In this document: positions 25,446 to 37,760 of the stretch, piece by piece
Layout: each line of letters opens with the position of its first letter
Position numbering within the stretch: position 1 is the first letter of the stretch
Assembly (NCBI RefSeq): GCF_032062135.1
Contig: NC_092861.1
Location: forward strand, 120,001,232 to 120,065,231
DNA length: 64,000 bases
Reading direction: 5' to 3'
Origin: Pyxicephalus adspersus
Lineage: Eukaryota; Chordata; Amphibia; Anura; Pyxicephalidae
Translations under genes and position numbers: made by a program
Notes under the pieces: generated by a model
Told to the model about the DNA's origin: nothing
The model's database searches: none
Seen by the model: only the letters and a program-made list of their open reading frames with translations

Positions 25446-28400
25446 CTAAGAAAATATACACAAAATAAGATGTTTACATACTGTAAATGTAGTAAAAGTG
25501 AAATAAGGTACACATTTTCCAGTTTTCCCTTAAATATAAAAAGTAGACACACATCATAAAAAACATATTAAACAACAATAAATTTTTTTTTAACAACCCC
25601 ACAATCCCTACAAGAAAAGCTAGTACCAACACAATTCTCCCATGCACCTAAAGATCTAAACCTGGTACAAACTCCAAGCTGTACATAGGAAAAAAAATAT
25701 ATTACTAACTAACGGCATCGGCAATGGTAAACAACCCCGTCCTGCTAAAACCTTCTGCAATGTTTACAATTATCAGCCTGAATGCAATGTGTACAATGTG
25801 TACAAAGGTAATGAGGCAACTACCAGCTTTTGAGGAAATGGCACATGCCACAATACACTTTAGGCAAATACTAAAGACCTCTGAATAGATCACAGATCAT
25901 TACATTGGGTATGTAGTTGCAAGGTATTACATTGGTTTTTTTTTACTACCACATACAATTTATATATATATATATATATATATAATTATATATAGTACAT
26001 TCACACACGTTCAGATGAGAGACTCTTTTTTTGTGTTCGAGTATATGTTTTAATTGTTTCTATCATCACTGGCTGTGCTTTGTGATTAGCTAAGCAGTTG
26101 CACAACAGAGACTACTGTCTTTAACAAGCACTGTTGTAATGCAGCGAGTCCGAAGCTACTCTTTCTACTCTTGGACACTTATTTTATTAAGACATTACTG
26201 TTTAAAAGTTTTTTATAGGAATATTAGATATTTAAAGATCACTGTTCCTGGGGCCTTGGAATAGGAAATCAATTACCAAAATATAATATATTCCCCACAA
26301 AAAAAATTTTAAACATCCTAATTTAATGTACTGTTTACAAAAAAACAAAACTGACAAAATGCAAGACCCCATTACAATGTCCTCAGCATCCCATCATTCA
26401 TGAATCAGTATTTAGTAAATGTAAAATGTAGTAAAAGTAAATGTAAAATATACCTGTAATCTAACAGGTATACTTACCTCACTTCTGGCGTCTGCCCTCG
26501 GGGGCCCAGGCAATTTAAATTGACCTTACATTTTACTAAATTGTCTGCTTTAAATCCTTAATCTGTCTGCCCAGTATCTCCAGACTTTAAAGTTTTGAAA
26601 ACGCAAGGAAGGATTAGGAAAAAGAATTAAAAATCTGCAAAGTGTCACAGCAATGAGGCTATTAGAGGCTGCATTAGAGAGATTTCCCTCCAAAAAATAA
26701 AATAAAGAGTTTGGGGTGAACAAACACAAGTACACCAGAAAATTTGCAAATCCGAATCTTACTGAGAGCTATGTTAAAAAGCAGATAATGAATATATTCA
26801 TACCAATTGGTTGCTGTGATAAAGTTTGCTTGTGTGCTAAATTTTGATTGACTGCTTTGGGTTCACAATGTAGCACTAAGGCATGGTAAAATGTACACCG
26901 AGCTGCACACATGCATCTTAGGAAAAGATAAGCTTTTAGAGCACAAGAGAGACATTTATCACGCAATAAAAGTCTGTCAGCACCTTGGGAAGGTCTTGTG
27001 TTTTGGGTATTTTTGCAGCTTTAAAACACTTCGAATTTAATTGGCTGCTTTGGGTCACAACTCTGTTGTTTTTTGCACTGCTTTCTATAAATGAAACTCA
27101 AGTGCAATCAAAACCACTCATTAATAGCCAATCAATTCTGAAATACAAGGGAGTGTGCCTAAAAGAGCAAGGCTTATCGCACCAAAATAAAAACAGTCAT
27201 TTTAAAACCTTTGAAGTCTGTGATTTAGTTTGATATTTTGTGGCTTTCAAAACATAATGGTGTGTTATTATGGTGAAAAAAGCAAACATAAGCTTGGTCC
27301 CGTAGCATCCTGCAGTTCTTTTACAGCATTTGATACCCTGTCACAGAAACTGTAATAGGTGTCAGTGGTCAATGCTGGGTAAATAGGAGTGCCTGCCCCT
27401 TGTTTTTTTTTTTTTTTTTACTGTGGCAGCAAAAATATTCCTACAGATCTTATGTCTAAAAGAGCAATGTCAGCATTAAATTATAGTTCAATCTGTGGGA
27501 ACACAGAGTTTCCAACAGCCTATACTAAACATACTACAGGAACAATTTAAAAGAAAGGAAAGTGGAGTCCAGTGTGCTAAATTAAACATTTCAACCATCT
27601 AGTAAATTAAAGTGTGATGAATAGCCTTTTAAAGATCATTCAGATGAAAATGTGTACCGAGTTTGTTCTCCTTGCTGCAGCAGAGAAATCAATATATTCT
27701 ATACCAAGTAAAAATGATTCGTGGTTCTTCTAGTTTGTTTTTTCAATTATAGTTTAGAAGAAAAAGGATTATAGAGCAGGATAAAATTCTCTGCTATATT
27801 AGAATTTTTCCTGTTACAACAGACAGAATTGCTGTACAAGCCAATACTTTGCATCCTCAAGATTAGTGTATGGTGATCAACAAAAATTTTCTCAGGCAGC
27901 AAGCTGCATAACAATAAATTGGATATTACTATCCAGTTGATAAAAAGTGAGATTTCTGACAGGAAGTCTATCAGGTTTGCCATACAAAGGTGAACTTTAC
28001 TTTCCTTCATCCATCACAATCCCTGAATAGGCAGGGTGACAATGCCATACTAAGTGGGGGAGGAGTTTGAATGTTGATGCAAAACTAAACCCAATGTATA
28101 CTCACATGACCTAGCTCTGTACAGGTGGGATTTTATTCAATCCTAGCAACTGTAAGTGAAGCCAGGATATTCCGGCAGCTGATACGATTTTGACAGCTGA
28201 AGCAAGTGATCAGCCGGGTAAGTATGTTTTAGAGGAAAAGGGACATTGCCTGTTCATTTCTGAAACAAAACCCTGTCTGATCACACATTTTTTGAAGTGT
28301 AACTTCTTGTAAGTTATGCTTTAGGTGTTAAAGACATTTGTAAGTTAAATACTCACTTATTATTCTATCTTTTTGAAGTTTTGTGTTTTTGGCCATTGAT

Positions 28401-28710
28401 TAGATGGCCTAGGATGATCCAAGTCCCACACATGTGCAAGTGAGATAATTTAATTCGGCACCCCAAAAATGTACATTGAACTACATATGCATCTTAGTGT
28501 ACTTTTAGGGAAACAGGAGGTTTTAGAGCAGAAGAGAGATATTCATCCTGCAATAAAGTCTGTTAGCGCTATCGCTGGGAACTCTTTGGGAACTTTATGT
28601 TTTCACTTTAGGCTAAGCACACTAAAAACATTCGAGCTTATTTAATAACAAGTGAATAATCTCTACAAAATGATGAATAATGGTAAATACTGAAAAAAAT
28701 AAACAATTAC
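25446..28710 (-). other. mrps5: mrps5 intron
   Basis: 3.3 kb GT-AG intron with a TA microsatellite at 25961-25984 and a poly-T run near 27405. I see no gene or identified transposon; open frames at 26769-27233 and 27747-28010 carry no domain. Confidence 0.75.
25961..25984. repeat. (TA)n microsatellite
   Basis: Twelve perfect TA dinucleotides, followed by an imperfect continuation TATAATTATATATAG. Confidence 0.95.
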
Positions 28711-28773
28711 CTGAATTTTGTTTCTTCATTTTAATTGTTGTTCTCTTAAATTTTGTTGTAATGTCATGATATA
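28711..28773 (-). CDS. mrps5: mrps5 exon, 63 bp
   Basis: Two bases completing an Ile codon, twenty codons (YHDITTKFKRTTIKMKKQNS) and one base of the Gly codon completed in the next exon. It matches [21 protein letters not shown] in human MRPS5, the link between the N- and C-terminal S5 domains. The acceptor is GTTTTCAG; the donor is GTAATT. Intron phases agree with the neighbours. Confidence 0.95.
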
Positions 28774-30751
28774 CTGAAAACAAAAATAGGAAATAATTGT
28801 TAACCTTATTACCACTATACAAAGAATAATAAAAGAAAACACAATGACTATGATGGGAAGTGAGGAAAACATTTACCACCAATATTTTAATTTTTAATAT
28901 TCACAGGCAAACATCAAATGTCAATCTTGTTTTTTTTGGTCTGTAATTTTATGTATATGCATCCTAGCAGGCACTGTTGGAACTACACATCTTTTTAGAA
29001 ACAGTGATTGGAAATACTAAAGAATCTTATCCAGCTTGTTTTGTTTCCTAGTTCCAGATGTGTTAAAAATATGTCTTCTCCTCACCTCTGAGTTCATGTT
29101 TATATCATTACAGACAGATGCTTTGGAAACCTAAATGCAAGACTGACTTCTTTGATCTTATCTTAGGGCACCTCCAACCCAAAAGCTCATATTTTCCCTG
29201 TTTTTAAAGACACATAGGATACTTCACATTAGACAAAAATATCCCTGTCACATGTTCAATGCAGTTTCAATTTGCCACCCAATTATAGTCCTGCAGGAAT
29301 GGTGTTTTAAATTCACAGGTAGGAAAAATGTTAATTTCAAATTAACATACGCCATAAAGAAACCTCTCTTTTGCTGCAGCAAGCATATCTATATAATATA
29401 TATACATCTATATATTGATGGTAATTAAGAATCAAAAGTTTGAATGTGGTCGTATTCAACAAGTTAAACATAGATGGGTGCTTTATAACATAATTAACCA
29501 CTACCTCAGTGTTTTTACAAACAATCTGCTGCATGAGATAAAAAATGAAGGCCATTTTGAGAGTGTAAATAGAAAGCAAGCCATATACTTATTCACTTGC
29601 AGCAAGGAAATCTTCAGCCAATAATATTACCTGTGCTAGAAACAAGTGTCAGTAACTGCTGGATAAATGGCAGGGAAGGTGTGAGCTGTGTTATAGGTAG
29701 CAGTTGCTACAAATTGGACTGACAAGCACCTGTCAGTGATATACAATACACCTGCAGACTTCGGAAAACGTACAGGATTTTAACATGGAGCTTTTGGCTC
29801 TAAATACTACAGAATCTGGGAAATTGAACTAAAGGGTATAAGAGGATTAAGGCAGACTGGGGCCCTAAGAATAGTAGAAGCTTTGGTCCCCTTATCTTTT
29901 TGATTGCACTAGGCACAGAGCAGTCGACCCCTCGTTCACAATGTCTTTTGCAAAGTGACAGAACGGTGCAAAGATTTGATCTTTGGGCTATACACACCGG
30001 TTTCCTGTAAGAGCACAAGGGTTGGGGCTGGTTCTCTTGTCCATCAATTAAGTCCTAGGCTAATGCCTAGGTAAGATTGTGGCTAACAACAAAGGCACAG
30101 TTGTGAGGTGTGGAATCAGATGATTGAAGAACTGTGCTCTTCAGGGGAGGGAAGCATTAAAAACATCCAAAAGTAGGAAATGTAAAGGTTTCTTGGGCAA
30201 CCATTCTCTCCAAAAATTCAACAAGTAGGTGAATTAGATCTCCTATTTTGTAGAGTTTTTTTCTTTCTAATTTCTATTTCAACTAAAGGATCTCTTTGTA
30301 TAAAAATGCAATATCTGCCTTGCTGTCTGCACCTGACCCTCACCCCCAAAAAACAGCAGTACAAAAAACACTTACTTTGAAACTACATATCACACACAAA
30401 AGTAGCTCCAATTTGAACTTGCATTTGTAATCAGAATTGACAGATGTTTGCTGCACTTTCTATCAGATCATACATTTGCAAAGAAAGTGAATATCAGAAA
30501 AAACATATTGTGCTGGCTCTGTTGATAAATGACAGCAAGTGTGTAGCTGTGTATGGTCCTACTCTGTTAGAAGTCAGCAGAGGACGACCAGTATAAAATA
30601 AAAAGGAACTGGCCTGGACAGCTAATGCCACCCTGCCCCCTGGGTTTGTCTGTCCTAAGGATTAACTAAAACAAGGCCAAAGCAAAAGAAAAGTGACACT
30701 GTTTGACAGAAAACACTACATCTTTTTCCAAAACTCAGATGATAAACTTAC
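28774..30751 (-). other. mrps5: mrps5 intron
   Basis: 2.0 kb GT-AG intron. No transposon or RNA gene recognised. Open frames at 29337-29624 and 29800-30018 have no domain. Confidence 0.75.
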
Positions 30752-30809
30752 TGGTATGATTGTTGTAAAGTTCTATGTAATGCAAATAGTGGATAGCTCT
30801 GTTCTTTGC
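30752..30809 (-). CDS. mrps5: mrps5 exon, 58 bp
   Basis: Nineteen codons AKNRAIHYLHYIELYNNHT plus the first base of an Ile codon. Human has AKNRAVHHLHYIERYEDHT. It encodes the last helix of the S5 N-terminal domain. The acceptor is TCATAG; the donor is GTAAGT. Too short for simple open-frame detection; found by splice phase and homology. Confidence 0.95.
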
Positions 30810-31739
30810 CTATGACAAGAAAGAATGGAGTACAAGCTTAAAATATGCATACATCTGGAAAATTTAGAAAGCATATACTGCATTTGTGTTCTGCCAGTGA
30901 CACGGAAGCAAGGAACCTACAAAGACAAAGGTTATGCCGTGCAAAACAAGGGCTGAGACAAAGTTAAAATTATAATAAAAATATAATATAAAATTAAAAA
31001 TAATAACCATTTTTAAACTCCCCCACCCATCTTCTTTTGTCTCCTAAACCCTCATTACTTCCCACCACTCCATAACTCCCCTCCTATTGTGTGATACTTC
31101 TCCCACCTCCTAGATTGGAAGCTCTTCGGGGCAGGGTCCTCTCCTCCTGTGTCACTCTTGTGTGCTACTTTCCCCTACTTATTAGTATGTAGGCTCTTTA
31201 GGGCAGGGTCCTCTCCTCCCGCTGTCTCATTGTTTGCATCTGTCTATCATTTGCAACTGATATTTAATGTACAGGTTTGCGTAATAGGTTGGTGCTTTAA
31301 TAAAACAGTATAATAATAATATTAAGTTACCCACTGACAACAATAAGCCATTACTATGCTTCCTGCTGGGGCATTCATTCAACCACTGACCCTAGAGCAC
31401 TCTTCCTACCATTGACCCCAAGGGATTTATTTTTATTACCACAGTGCAACCCTCCTATAGTCTGAAAGCCTGTAAACTGATTGTTTAAAAAGAAATTTGC
31501 TTTAAAGTAGCTTTTCTTTTAAAATAGGTGATACAACAAGTAAAAAAAACAAAAACATAAAATGTATTTTAAAATGGGCCAAATACGGAATCTGTAAATT
31601 ATTTATAAAGATGTTTACAGTCCTCCCCCAATTTTGGTCTGTTACGCAGCACTATCTAGCAATAATTGATAAATGCAATATAAAAATTAAAGCTGCTATC
31701 CCTTGATAAATCATGATACATAATATAACAATTTCATAC
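30810..31739 (-). other. mrps5: mrps5 intron containing a dispersed repeat tail
   Basis: 0.9 kb GT-AG intron. The feature at 31020-31320 is a dispersed repeat; the remainder is AT-rich without recognisable content. Confidence 0.75.
31020..31320 (+). repeat. dispersed frog-type repeat ending in an ATA-rich tail
   Basis: Contains a duplicated block GGCTCTTTAGGGCAGGGTCC / AGCTCTTCGGGGCAGGGTCC, then GTACAGGTTTGCGTAATAGG, TTGGTGCTTTAATAAA and a terminal AATAATAATATT tail. I recognise the layout (CTCTTCGGGGCAGGG, then GCGTAATA and TTGGTGCTTTA) as a common amphibian dispersed repeat with a LINE/SINE-like 3' end; exact family unassigned. Confidence 0.65.
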
Positions 31740-31786
31740 TTTTCTGAGTGCTATCGCTCTGTCACTGGCTTTTCCAACCGCAAAAC
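31740..31786 (-). CDS. mrps5: mrps5 exon, 47 bp
   Basis: Two bases completing a Gly codon, then fifteen codons FAVGKASDRAIALRK. Human has FSIGKATDRMDAFRK. Together with the preceding GNGNGAAG it forms the S5 signature of the N-terminal domain (glycine-rich loop plus GKA). The acceptor is TTTACAG; the donor is GTATGA, a weak but valid GT donor. Confidence 0.95.
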
Positions 31787-32982
31787 CTGTAAAGAAAAAT
31801 AATTGCATTCGATTATCACAATACAAATATAGCAAATTCTTTGTAGTTCCAGTTTTTACATAACCAAAATTCTTTTAATTAGAGGTAAGTCAGTTAGTAT
31901 AAAACAAGGTTAAAATTAGGCATATATAAATAGACCGATATTAGGGTCTGTGGGTGAGAAGTTACAAGAGGTACTTTGACTTGAGGGGGCTATTTTCAGA
32001 TGTGGAAAATGATAATCACATCACATCTTCACTGCCCAGATGAATGTAGCAATATTGCACATCAATGAGCCTGTAAATTAGTATTTTCAGGCCTCTTGAA
32101 ATAAAAGAATGAAACCGTTTTAATTACTTTTCCTCATATCACAATTCAAACATGTGCAAGTTTATTAAAGGTATTTTAATAATGTGTTGCAAATAGGTCA
32201 TTGTCATCAGCATCCCTTAAAAAAAAAAAATAAGCTTTTGTTCATTTTCACCTAACCTGCTTTCCTGTGATTTGCAATGTCCAAAGCTGGCATAGTTGTA
32301 TCAGAGAGCTCCAATTTGAGTGCTTAGGTTAGCCGTTGTTGAAGGTGAGCAAGGTATGTAGAATAACCCACATCAAAACCGCTAAGTCCCCATAACAGAA
32401 ATTATCTGTAAAGTTGATGTCTGAATGTCACATTTGCTGACAAGTTAATGGAGAGAGGATCATGCAGAGCGTGTTTCAGTACATCCCCTGCAGGAATGGC
32501 ACTGCCAAGTAATTGCACACTTTGAAATATTCATTCTACACTGAAAATTTGTTCTGATTATAGTTAGCATGTAAATTGCATTAAGGCTTTTAGGACAATC
32601 CTCTTCCAAGATGACAGCTTTTTTTTTTTTTCGATTAAAATTGGAATGGCTACCCATTCTCACTTTCATAACTTTTAAAGGTTATGAAAAAAGAAAAAAA
32701 AACTTAGCTTAGCATAAGCAATGTATGAAGTGACAGTTGCGATTTTAACAGTAAAAGTCACTGGTCAAAGGTTTTGAATGCCACAATCTGCACAGGAGGG
32801 CTATTTAATCTCTCCCCAGTACACAAAAACAAGTTCGAAATGTATCTAAATAACTTTTGCATGATGTATGAGGGCTGTCTCATTTGTCCTTATATTTACT
32901 TTGAGGAGTTGTGGTTGGGTTCACTCTGCACACAAACCTTCTCATGAAGTGCTTCATGGTTCTTATACTCTTCAGATACAGT

Positions 32983-33188
32983 GGGCCTGATTTATGAAAG
33001 CCTTCCAAGGTTGGAGAGGATACACTTTCATCAGTGAAGCTGGGTGATCCAGCAAACCTGGAATAGATCTGGTCCAGGATTCAAAACATTTACTAGCTAA
33101 AAAATCCATTCCAGAATTTCTGGATCACTCAGCTTTACTGTTGAAAGTGTATCCTTCTCCAGCTTTGGAGAGCTTTAATAAATCAGAC
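32983..33188. mobile_element. palindromic MITE, copy F
   Basis: Left end GGGCCTGATTTATGAAAGCC, right end TTTAATAAATCAGAC. It contains GGGTGATCCAGCAAACCTGG and, inverted, a divergent CCAGAATTTCTGGATCACTC. Its right end lies a few bases from the L1 insertion site. Confidence 0.88.
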
Positions 33189-33434
33189 AGAAAAATAACA
33201 CCTTCGGAGGAAGCCCGGAGCTGCGATCCAAGATGGCCACATTTTGTTTAAGCTCTGTGATTCCAGAAAGGCAACTAAGCAAGCAGGTCCAGCATGTCTA
33301 TTAACCTCCTCTGACAGGATTCTTAGCTTCTGTAACGGCGCTGTCGAAATAAGCAGGAAATCGGGCATTATCCGATCCCAAGTGCAGAATCCCGTGAATA
33401 CTCGGCAGGGTTCCAAAATAGCGGACATGCAGGC

Positions 33435-33970
33435 TGTGTCTGACATGTTGCCTGCCTCTCCTTCTCAGCCGGACAACGCTGATGAGACTTCCAGCGATGG
33501 CTTTTAAAATGTCTGTTCCTAGTGCACAGTTTGCTTCAATTGCTGGAATGCTTCAAACAATTACTGCAGCCAGAACATTCTCAGGCCACAGGCACAGACC
33601 TAGCCAATAGAATTCATGCCCTAGAACAAAAGATGGACAATACCATCACAGTGAAAGATTCTCATGAGCAGGATCTCAATATGCTTCAGAAAGATTTGCA
33701 GGCTGCAATGCTTAGCATTGAAGATTTGAAAACCGGCACCGCAGAGCTAATCTGCGTGTAAGGTGGATCCCAAAAACAATTGTTGATTTACCTGGCTTCA
33801 TGCTACCATTATTTCAAGAATTACTTCTGGATTATCCACCAGAAAGGCTAGAAATTGACATGGTCCACTGTGCTTTGGGCCCCAGGAAAACAGATGGTCC
33901 CCCAGGAGATATTATTCTCAAGCCTACCTTTTATTAAAAAAAAGGAAGCAATTTTGAAAGCGTCTTGGAA
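33435..33970 (+). pseudogene. L1 ORF1 remnant
   Basis: A coiled-coil type stretch (LANRIHALEQKMDN, HEQDLNMLQKDLQAAMLSIEDL, 33597-33730) is followed in another frame by IVDLPGFMLPLFQELLLDYP and LEIDMVHCALGPRKTDGPPG then DIILKPTFY (about 33777-33930). This is the order of L1 ORF1 protein: coiled coil, RNA-recognition domain, C-terminal domain. Frameshifts and stops at about 33507 and 33760 break it. Confidence 0.75.
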
Positions 33971-34797
33971 TAAGAGAGACCTGGTTTCAATCCCATCCCT
34001 ACCAAATCTTTCTGGATCTAGCACCGCAGACGATCCAAAAAAGGAAAGCCCCTAAACCTTTTCTTCATATACTACAGTAATTGGATATCAGGTACAGGTG
34101 GGGATCCTCCTTCAAGCTTCAATTCACATATGTTAACCACTTGCATTCCATTTCTACCCCTGATGAGGCTCAAGAGTTGTTTGAGCATTTACAATTACGC
34201 TCATCTTCATCTGGTTCTCCTGCCTAGTCACCTTCTGTTTCCCAGCGGCCTCCGCGGCTTTCTCCATTGTGGGAAAAAGGTCCCAAACATGGACGCTCTC
34301 CAGTTAGGGGACTGCCTCCCCTATCCAGCGGTTCTCTAAGATCTGAGGACTGAATATGAATTTGGTGATTGCATTTTTATAAATAATATTAGTTATCAGA
34401 CTGTGCTGCACTTTCTTTGGCCCTTTTTCAGGTTTACAGTTGGGATAATTGATATGTGCTTTCTCACACTAATTTAACAGCAATCAAGTTGGATTATATG
34501 GTACAGTTCTAATGTTTGTACTAGTTTAGGTAATAGAGCAAGGCCAGATTAGCCGCACACACTCAGGAGTGTCCAGCGTCCTCCTTATGTCTTGTTTATG
34601 AGCAAGACTGGTTTCTGCGTAGGCAGATTTAGGTACTTATGGTGCTTGGATCTCCATAAGTCCCGTTTGTTTGTCCCATGTTCTCATTTCTTGTTTTGTT
34701 CCCTTAATTTGTGTTCTATAGATGGGTCCTACAAGTCCAAGAGGGTAACACTACTATGTCTTGCAGATAGTACTTATCTTGGCAAGGCTCTGATGCT

Positions 34798-35202
34798 ATG
34801 TTTTTCTTAATTCCCATGGCTGATAATAGTATAATGTTTTTGTCTTACAATGTCCAAGGTTTAAATTCCACTACTAAAAAGAGGAAAGTTTTCAACTGTT
34901 ACTCTATGTGGGCTAGTATCTTGGGTTTGCAGGAAACATGGTTTTCAGTTTCCTCCTGCCCAAAGCATGTTCATAAGTCTTACCCTCAAATTTTTCAGGC
35001 ATGCTTTTCAGAAAAGAAAAGAGGCGTTTTAATTGCTTTCCACCGCATTGTTCCTTTCTGTTGTGATTTTGAATTAGCGGATCCTACAGGGCGCTATTTA
35101 ATACTCCGGGGTAAACTGTACGATGTTGAAGTCACCATAATCAACTATTATACCTCTAATTCTCATCAATTGCGATTTTTAAGCACTTTTTTCTGTTGTT
35201 GA
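34798..35202 (+). pseudogene. L1 ORF2 remnant, N-terminal endonuclease only
   Basis: 134 codons starting at MFFLIPMADN. The segment FLSYNVQGLNSTTKKRKVF, then ILGLQETWF, is the start of the APE-type endonuclease (catalytic Asn and Glu of the N and QET motifs). It continues KKRGVLIAFHRIVPF and ends at a stop, before the rest of the endonuclease. No reverse transcriptase motif (YADD type) is found downstream. Confidence 0.8.
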
Positions 35203-36221
35203 GAAGCATGCAAAAGGTACCCTGCTGATGATGGAGGATTCAAACTTGATCAAAGATCCCAAACTTGATCATTCAGATTAACTGCAGCAAAACAAACCAT
35301 TGCGAAAAACTGGAAATCTCAGGGTATCCCCTTTTTCGAAGTTTGGAATCCAGTTGATAACACCTTTCTTAATGACTTAATGAATTAAACTTTCCAGTGT
35401 TCTAAAGGACTCACACGAAAAATGTTCTGCTATATGGGAACCCTGGCAGCAGTATTCTCTGCCAAACCTTCAGTTGCTGTAATCGCCCTTAAGGTTTGGA
35501 TTTTCTCTAAGCTTGGTCATATCATGCCTTTTCTGGCTAACCCAATTGTGGATTTGTCAGATGTATCACTGGACTTATCCATCCTTTTTCTATTTTTTCC
35601 TTTAATTTATTTCTGTTGTTTATTGTTTTGGTTTGTATTTGTGATTTTATTTTTGTACATCCAGTATTGTGCTAAGACATGTTATATGCACGCTGTACTG
35701 TATTTCTGATTTTTGTTATATATAAAAATTGTTTAAACTTAAATAAAATAATAAAAAAATTATTGAAACCAAAAAAAACACCTTTGTGGATTCCAAAAAG
35801 CAGTGAGCTTGGAGTGTTATTTTAGTAAACACTTCACCTTTGTCAGCATTCTACCAAAATGTTCTGAATTAGTATATATCAATAATTTGGTCACCTTGTC
35901 GTGTCATGGGATGAGAGACAAGAAGAAATTCAAAAGGAATAGGATTGCATGGCTTTAAAAAGTTGAATTAGAAGATGCCTGCAGGTATACCAGTCAGGTT
36001 GAACATAAACACAGGGAATAAAATGAAGAGTATGTTTTGTTTGGAGTTCCACTTTAAAGAGCTTTAAAATAGGCTTCCATTGACAAAAAAAATTGATGTA
36101 AGCTTTTTGTAACTATGTATTTGCTACCTGACTTCTCAGATGTGTCCTTGTCCTGATACAATGTTCATCATTTACTATGGAAACATGCACAGTTTAGAAA
36201 CCAATTTATGTGATTACTTAC

Positions 36222-36312
36222 CAGCTGCTCCATTGCCATTGCCAACCACTACTAAGGCACTCAAAGTTCTCTTCCTTCCCTCTTTGGCTGTCATGTTGAA
36301 TACACTTTTCAG
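36222..36312 (-). CDS. mrps5: mrps5 exon, 91 bp, S5 N-terminal domain
   Basis: Thirty codons [20 protein letters not shown]... ending [10 protein letters not shown], plus the first base of a Gly codon. Human has [20 protein letters not shown] and VAVGNGKGAAG. This is the double-stranded-RNA-binding-like S5 N-terminal domain with its glycine-rich loop. The acceptor is TTTGCTATAG; the donor is GTAAGT. The frame on the + strand over the same place (36140-36454) is a shadow. Confidence 0.96.
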
Positions 36313-37483
36313 CTATAGCAAAGGAAACAGCTCAGGATTAATTGCAGTCATTCATAAATTCATAAATCAAATAAAATGCACAAAAAATCCTATATTTATA
36401 TGCTTAAACTGTCTGCTCCTTTTTTTTTTTTTTTTACTTTCGGAAATATGGTAGGTGGAAGTCTGGCAAAAGTTCAAAAATAAAAATATATAGTAACATT
36501 ATGGGGCATGCAACAAATACAATTGGTGCTGCCAGCTCATCATTGTTCAGTGCTATTTCAGTTGGCAGTATCCAGGCATGATTCGTACTTTTATAACCTT
36601 CCTTGTATATTCAGACACCCGTGGAAACAAAAATGTGACCAGTAGGCAAAGGAGAGGATTTGGCTTTTTCAAGAAAAAAAAAAAAAAGGGAGCAGTAATG
36701 TAGATTGCACAGATGGAAGAATAAAGCAGTGCTGGCAGAAAGGGAATCGGGCTGGTGGGCTGAATGACCACCCTGGTAGTGATGGAGAAGGAGCCCGAGC
36801 CTAGAAAGGCTGCTGTAGCCTAAACAGTTGCAGTAAATTAGGATCCAGTGGAATTCAGAGATGTGAGATCAAAGCCACACTTTGGTTAGCTCCCAACGGT
36901 TTGGAGCTCCTACATTTCAGCACAATACTTCCACACCTGCATTAAACCATCACTGCTTTTCATACTATTATCCTGAGCAAGCTTCAAGACCTGCAGATCA
37001 TTTATAATTTTGCTATTTCCATTAATCATCCAACAGGTGGCAGTATCATGACATACTTTATATATTAAACACATTTTTAAATACATGATTTTTGCAGAAA
37101 TATTACCCATCGTCTTACAGCAACACAAGTCTCTTTAGTACTATAAAACTATAGCTATTTTCTTTTTGTTCTCTATAGTTATTGTGGTGCAGCTCTCTAA
37201 ACACATGTTTGGAAAGACCTGCTAAGAACAATATGTATTTTTGATGTGGATAATGCTTGCTGGTTGTAACTTAAGTGCATGTTTGATTGTGTTTGCTGAC
37301 AGCCACTGAAAAGGTAAAAAGTTCAGTACAGACAAATTTACTGTTTTGTCGGTGACCTTTCCCCGCCACACACTTTACGAACCTGACAACATCCCGTACA
37401 GATTAAAGCATTTGCAGCATTCGAAAATGATGAACCGAGGAGTCTACAGGGATTCCTGTTATATATATATTACTGTTTGATGG

Positions 37484-37760
37484 GGCAGCCAAGTGGCAAA
37501 TGACATTTATTATAGATAAATGTAAAGTTATGCACCTGGGGGCTAACAACATGCATGCTTCATACTGTCTATGGGGAATACATTTGGGGGAGTCAGAAAT
37601 CGAAAAAGACCTGGGGGTTCTGGTATATCATTGGCTTAATAACAGCATGGAATGCAAAGCTGCAATATCTAAAGCTAGCAAAGTACTTGTAATAAAAGAG
37701 GAATAGACTGCAGAGATGGAGACATTATATTGCCCCTGTACAAAGCATTGGTCATAACCT
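37484..37760 (+). pseudogene. CR1-like LINE reverse transcriptase fragment
   Basis: Reads WQMTFIIDKCKVMHLGANN, then EIEKDLGVLVYHWLNN and ECKAAISKASKVL; after a one-base frame change it continues KRGIDCRDGDIILPLYKALV. The motif order KC-V-MHLG, EKDLGVLV and LPLYKALV is diagnostic for the thumb region of CR1/Jockey-clade LINE polymerases. Only this scrap remains. Confidence 0.8.

Larger units (their letters stand above)
33191..35784 (+). mobile_element. L1-type LINE, internally deleted, with target duplication
   Basis: The element runs 33205-35770. It starts CGGAGGAAGCCCGGAGCTGC with GATCCAAGATGGCC, an L1-like 5' UTR, and ends in an AATAAAATAATAAAAAAA tail. The flanks are AAAAATAACACCTT (33191-33204) and AAAAAAAACACCTT (35771-35784), 13 of 14 identical. 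Remnants of ORF1 and of the start of ORF2 are present, but the reverse transcriptase and most of the endonuclease are gone, so about half of a full L1 is missing internally. Not mobile by itself. The insertion is antisense to mrps5. Confidence 0.85.
31787..36221 (-). other. mrps5: mrps5 intron carrying a MITE and an L1 remnant
   Basis: 4.4 kb GT-AG intron. It contains palindromic MITE copy F and the truncated L1 inserted directly beside it. The parts 31790-32980 and 35790-36220 show nothing identifiable. Confidence 0.8.
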
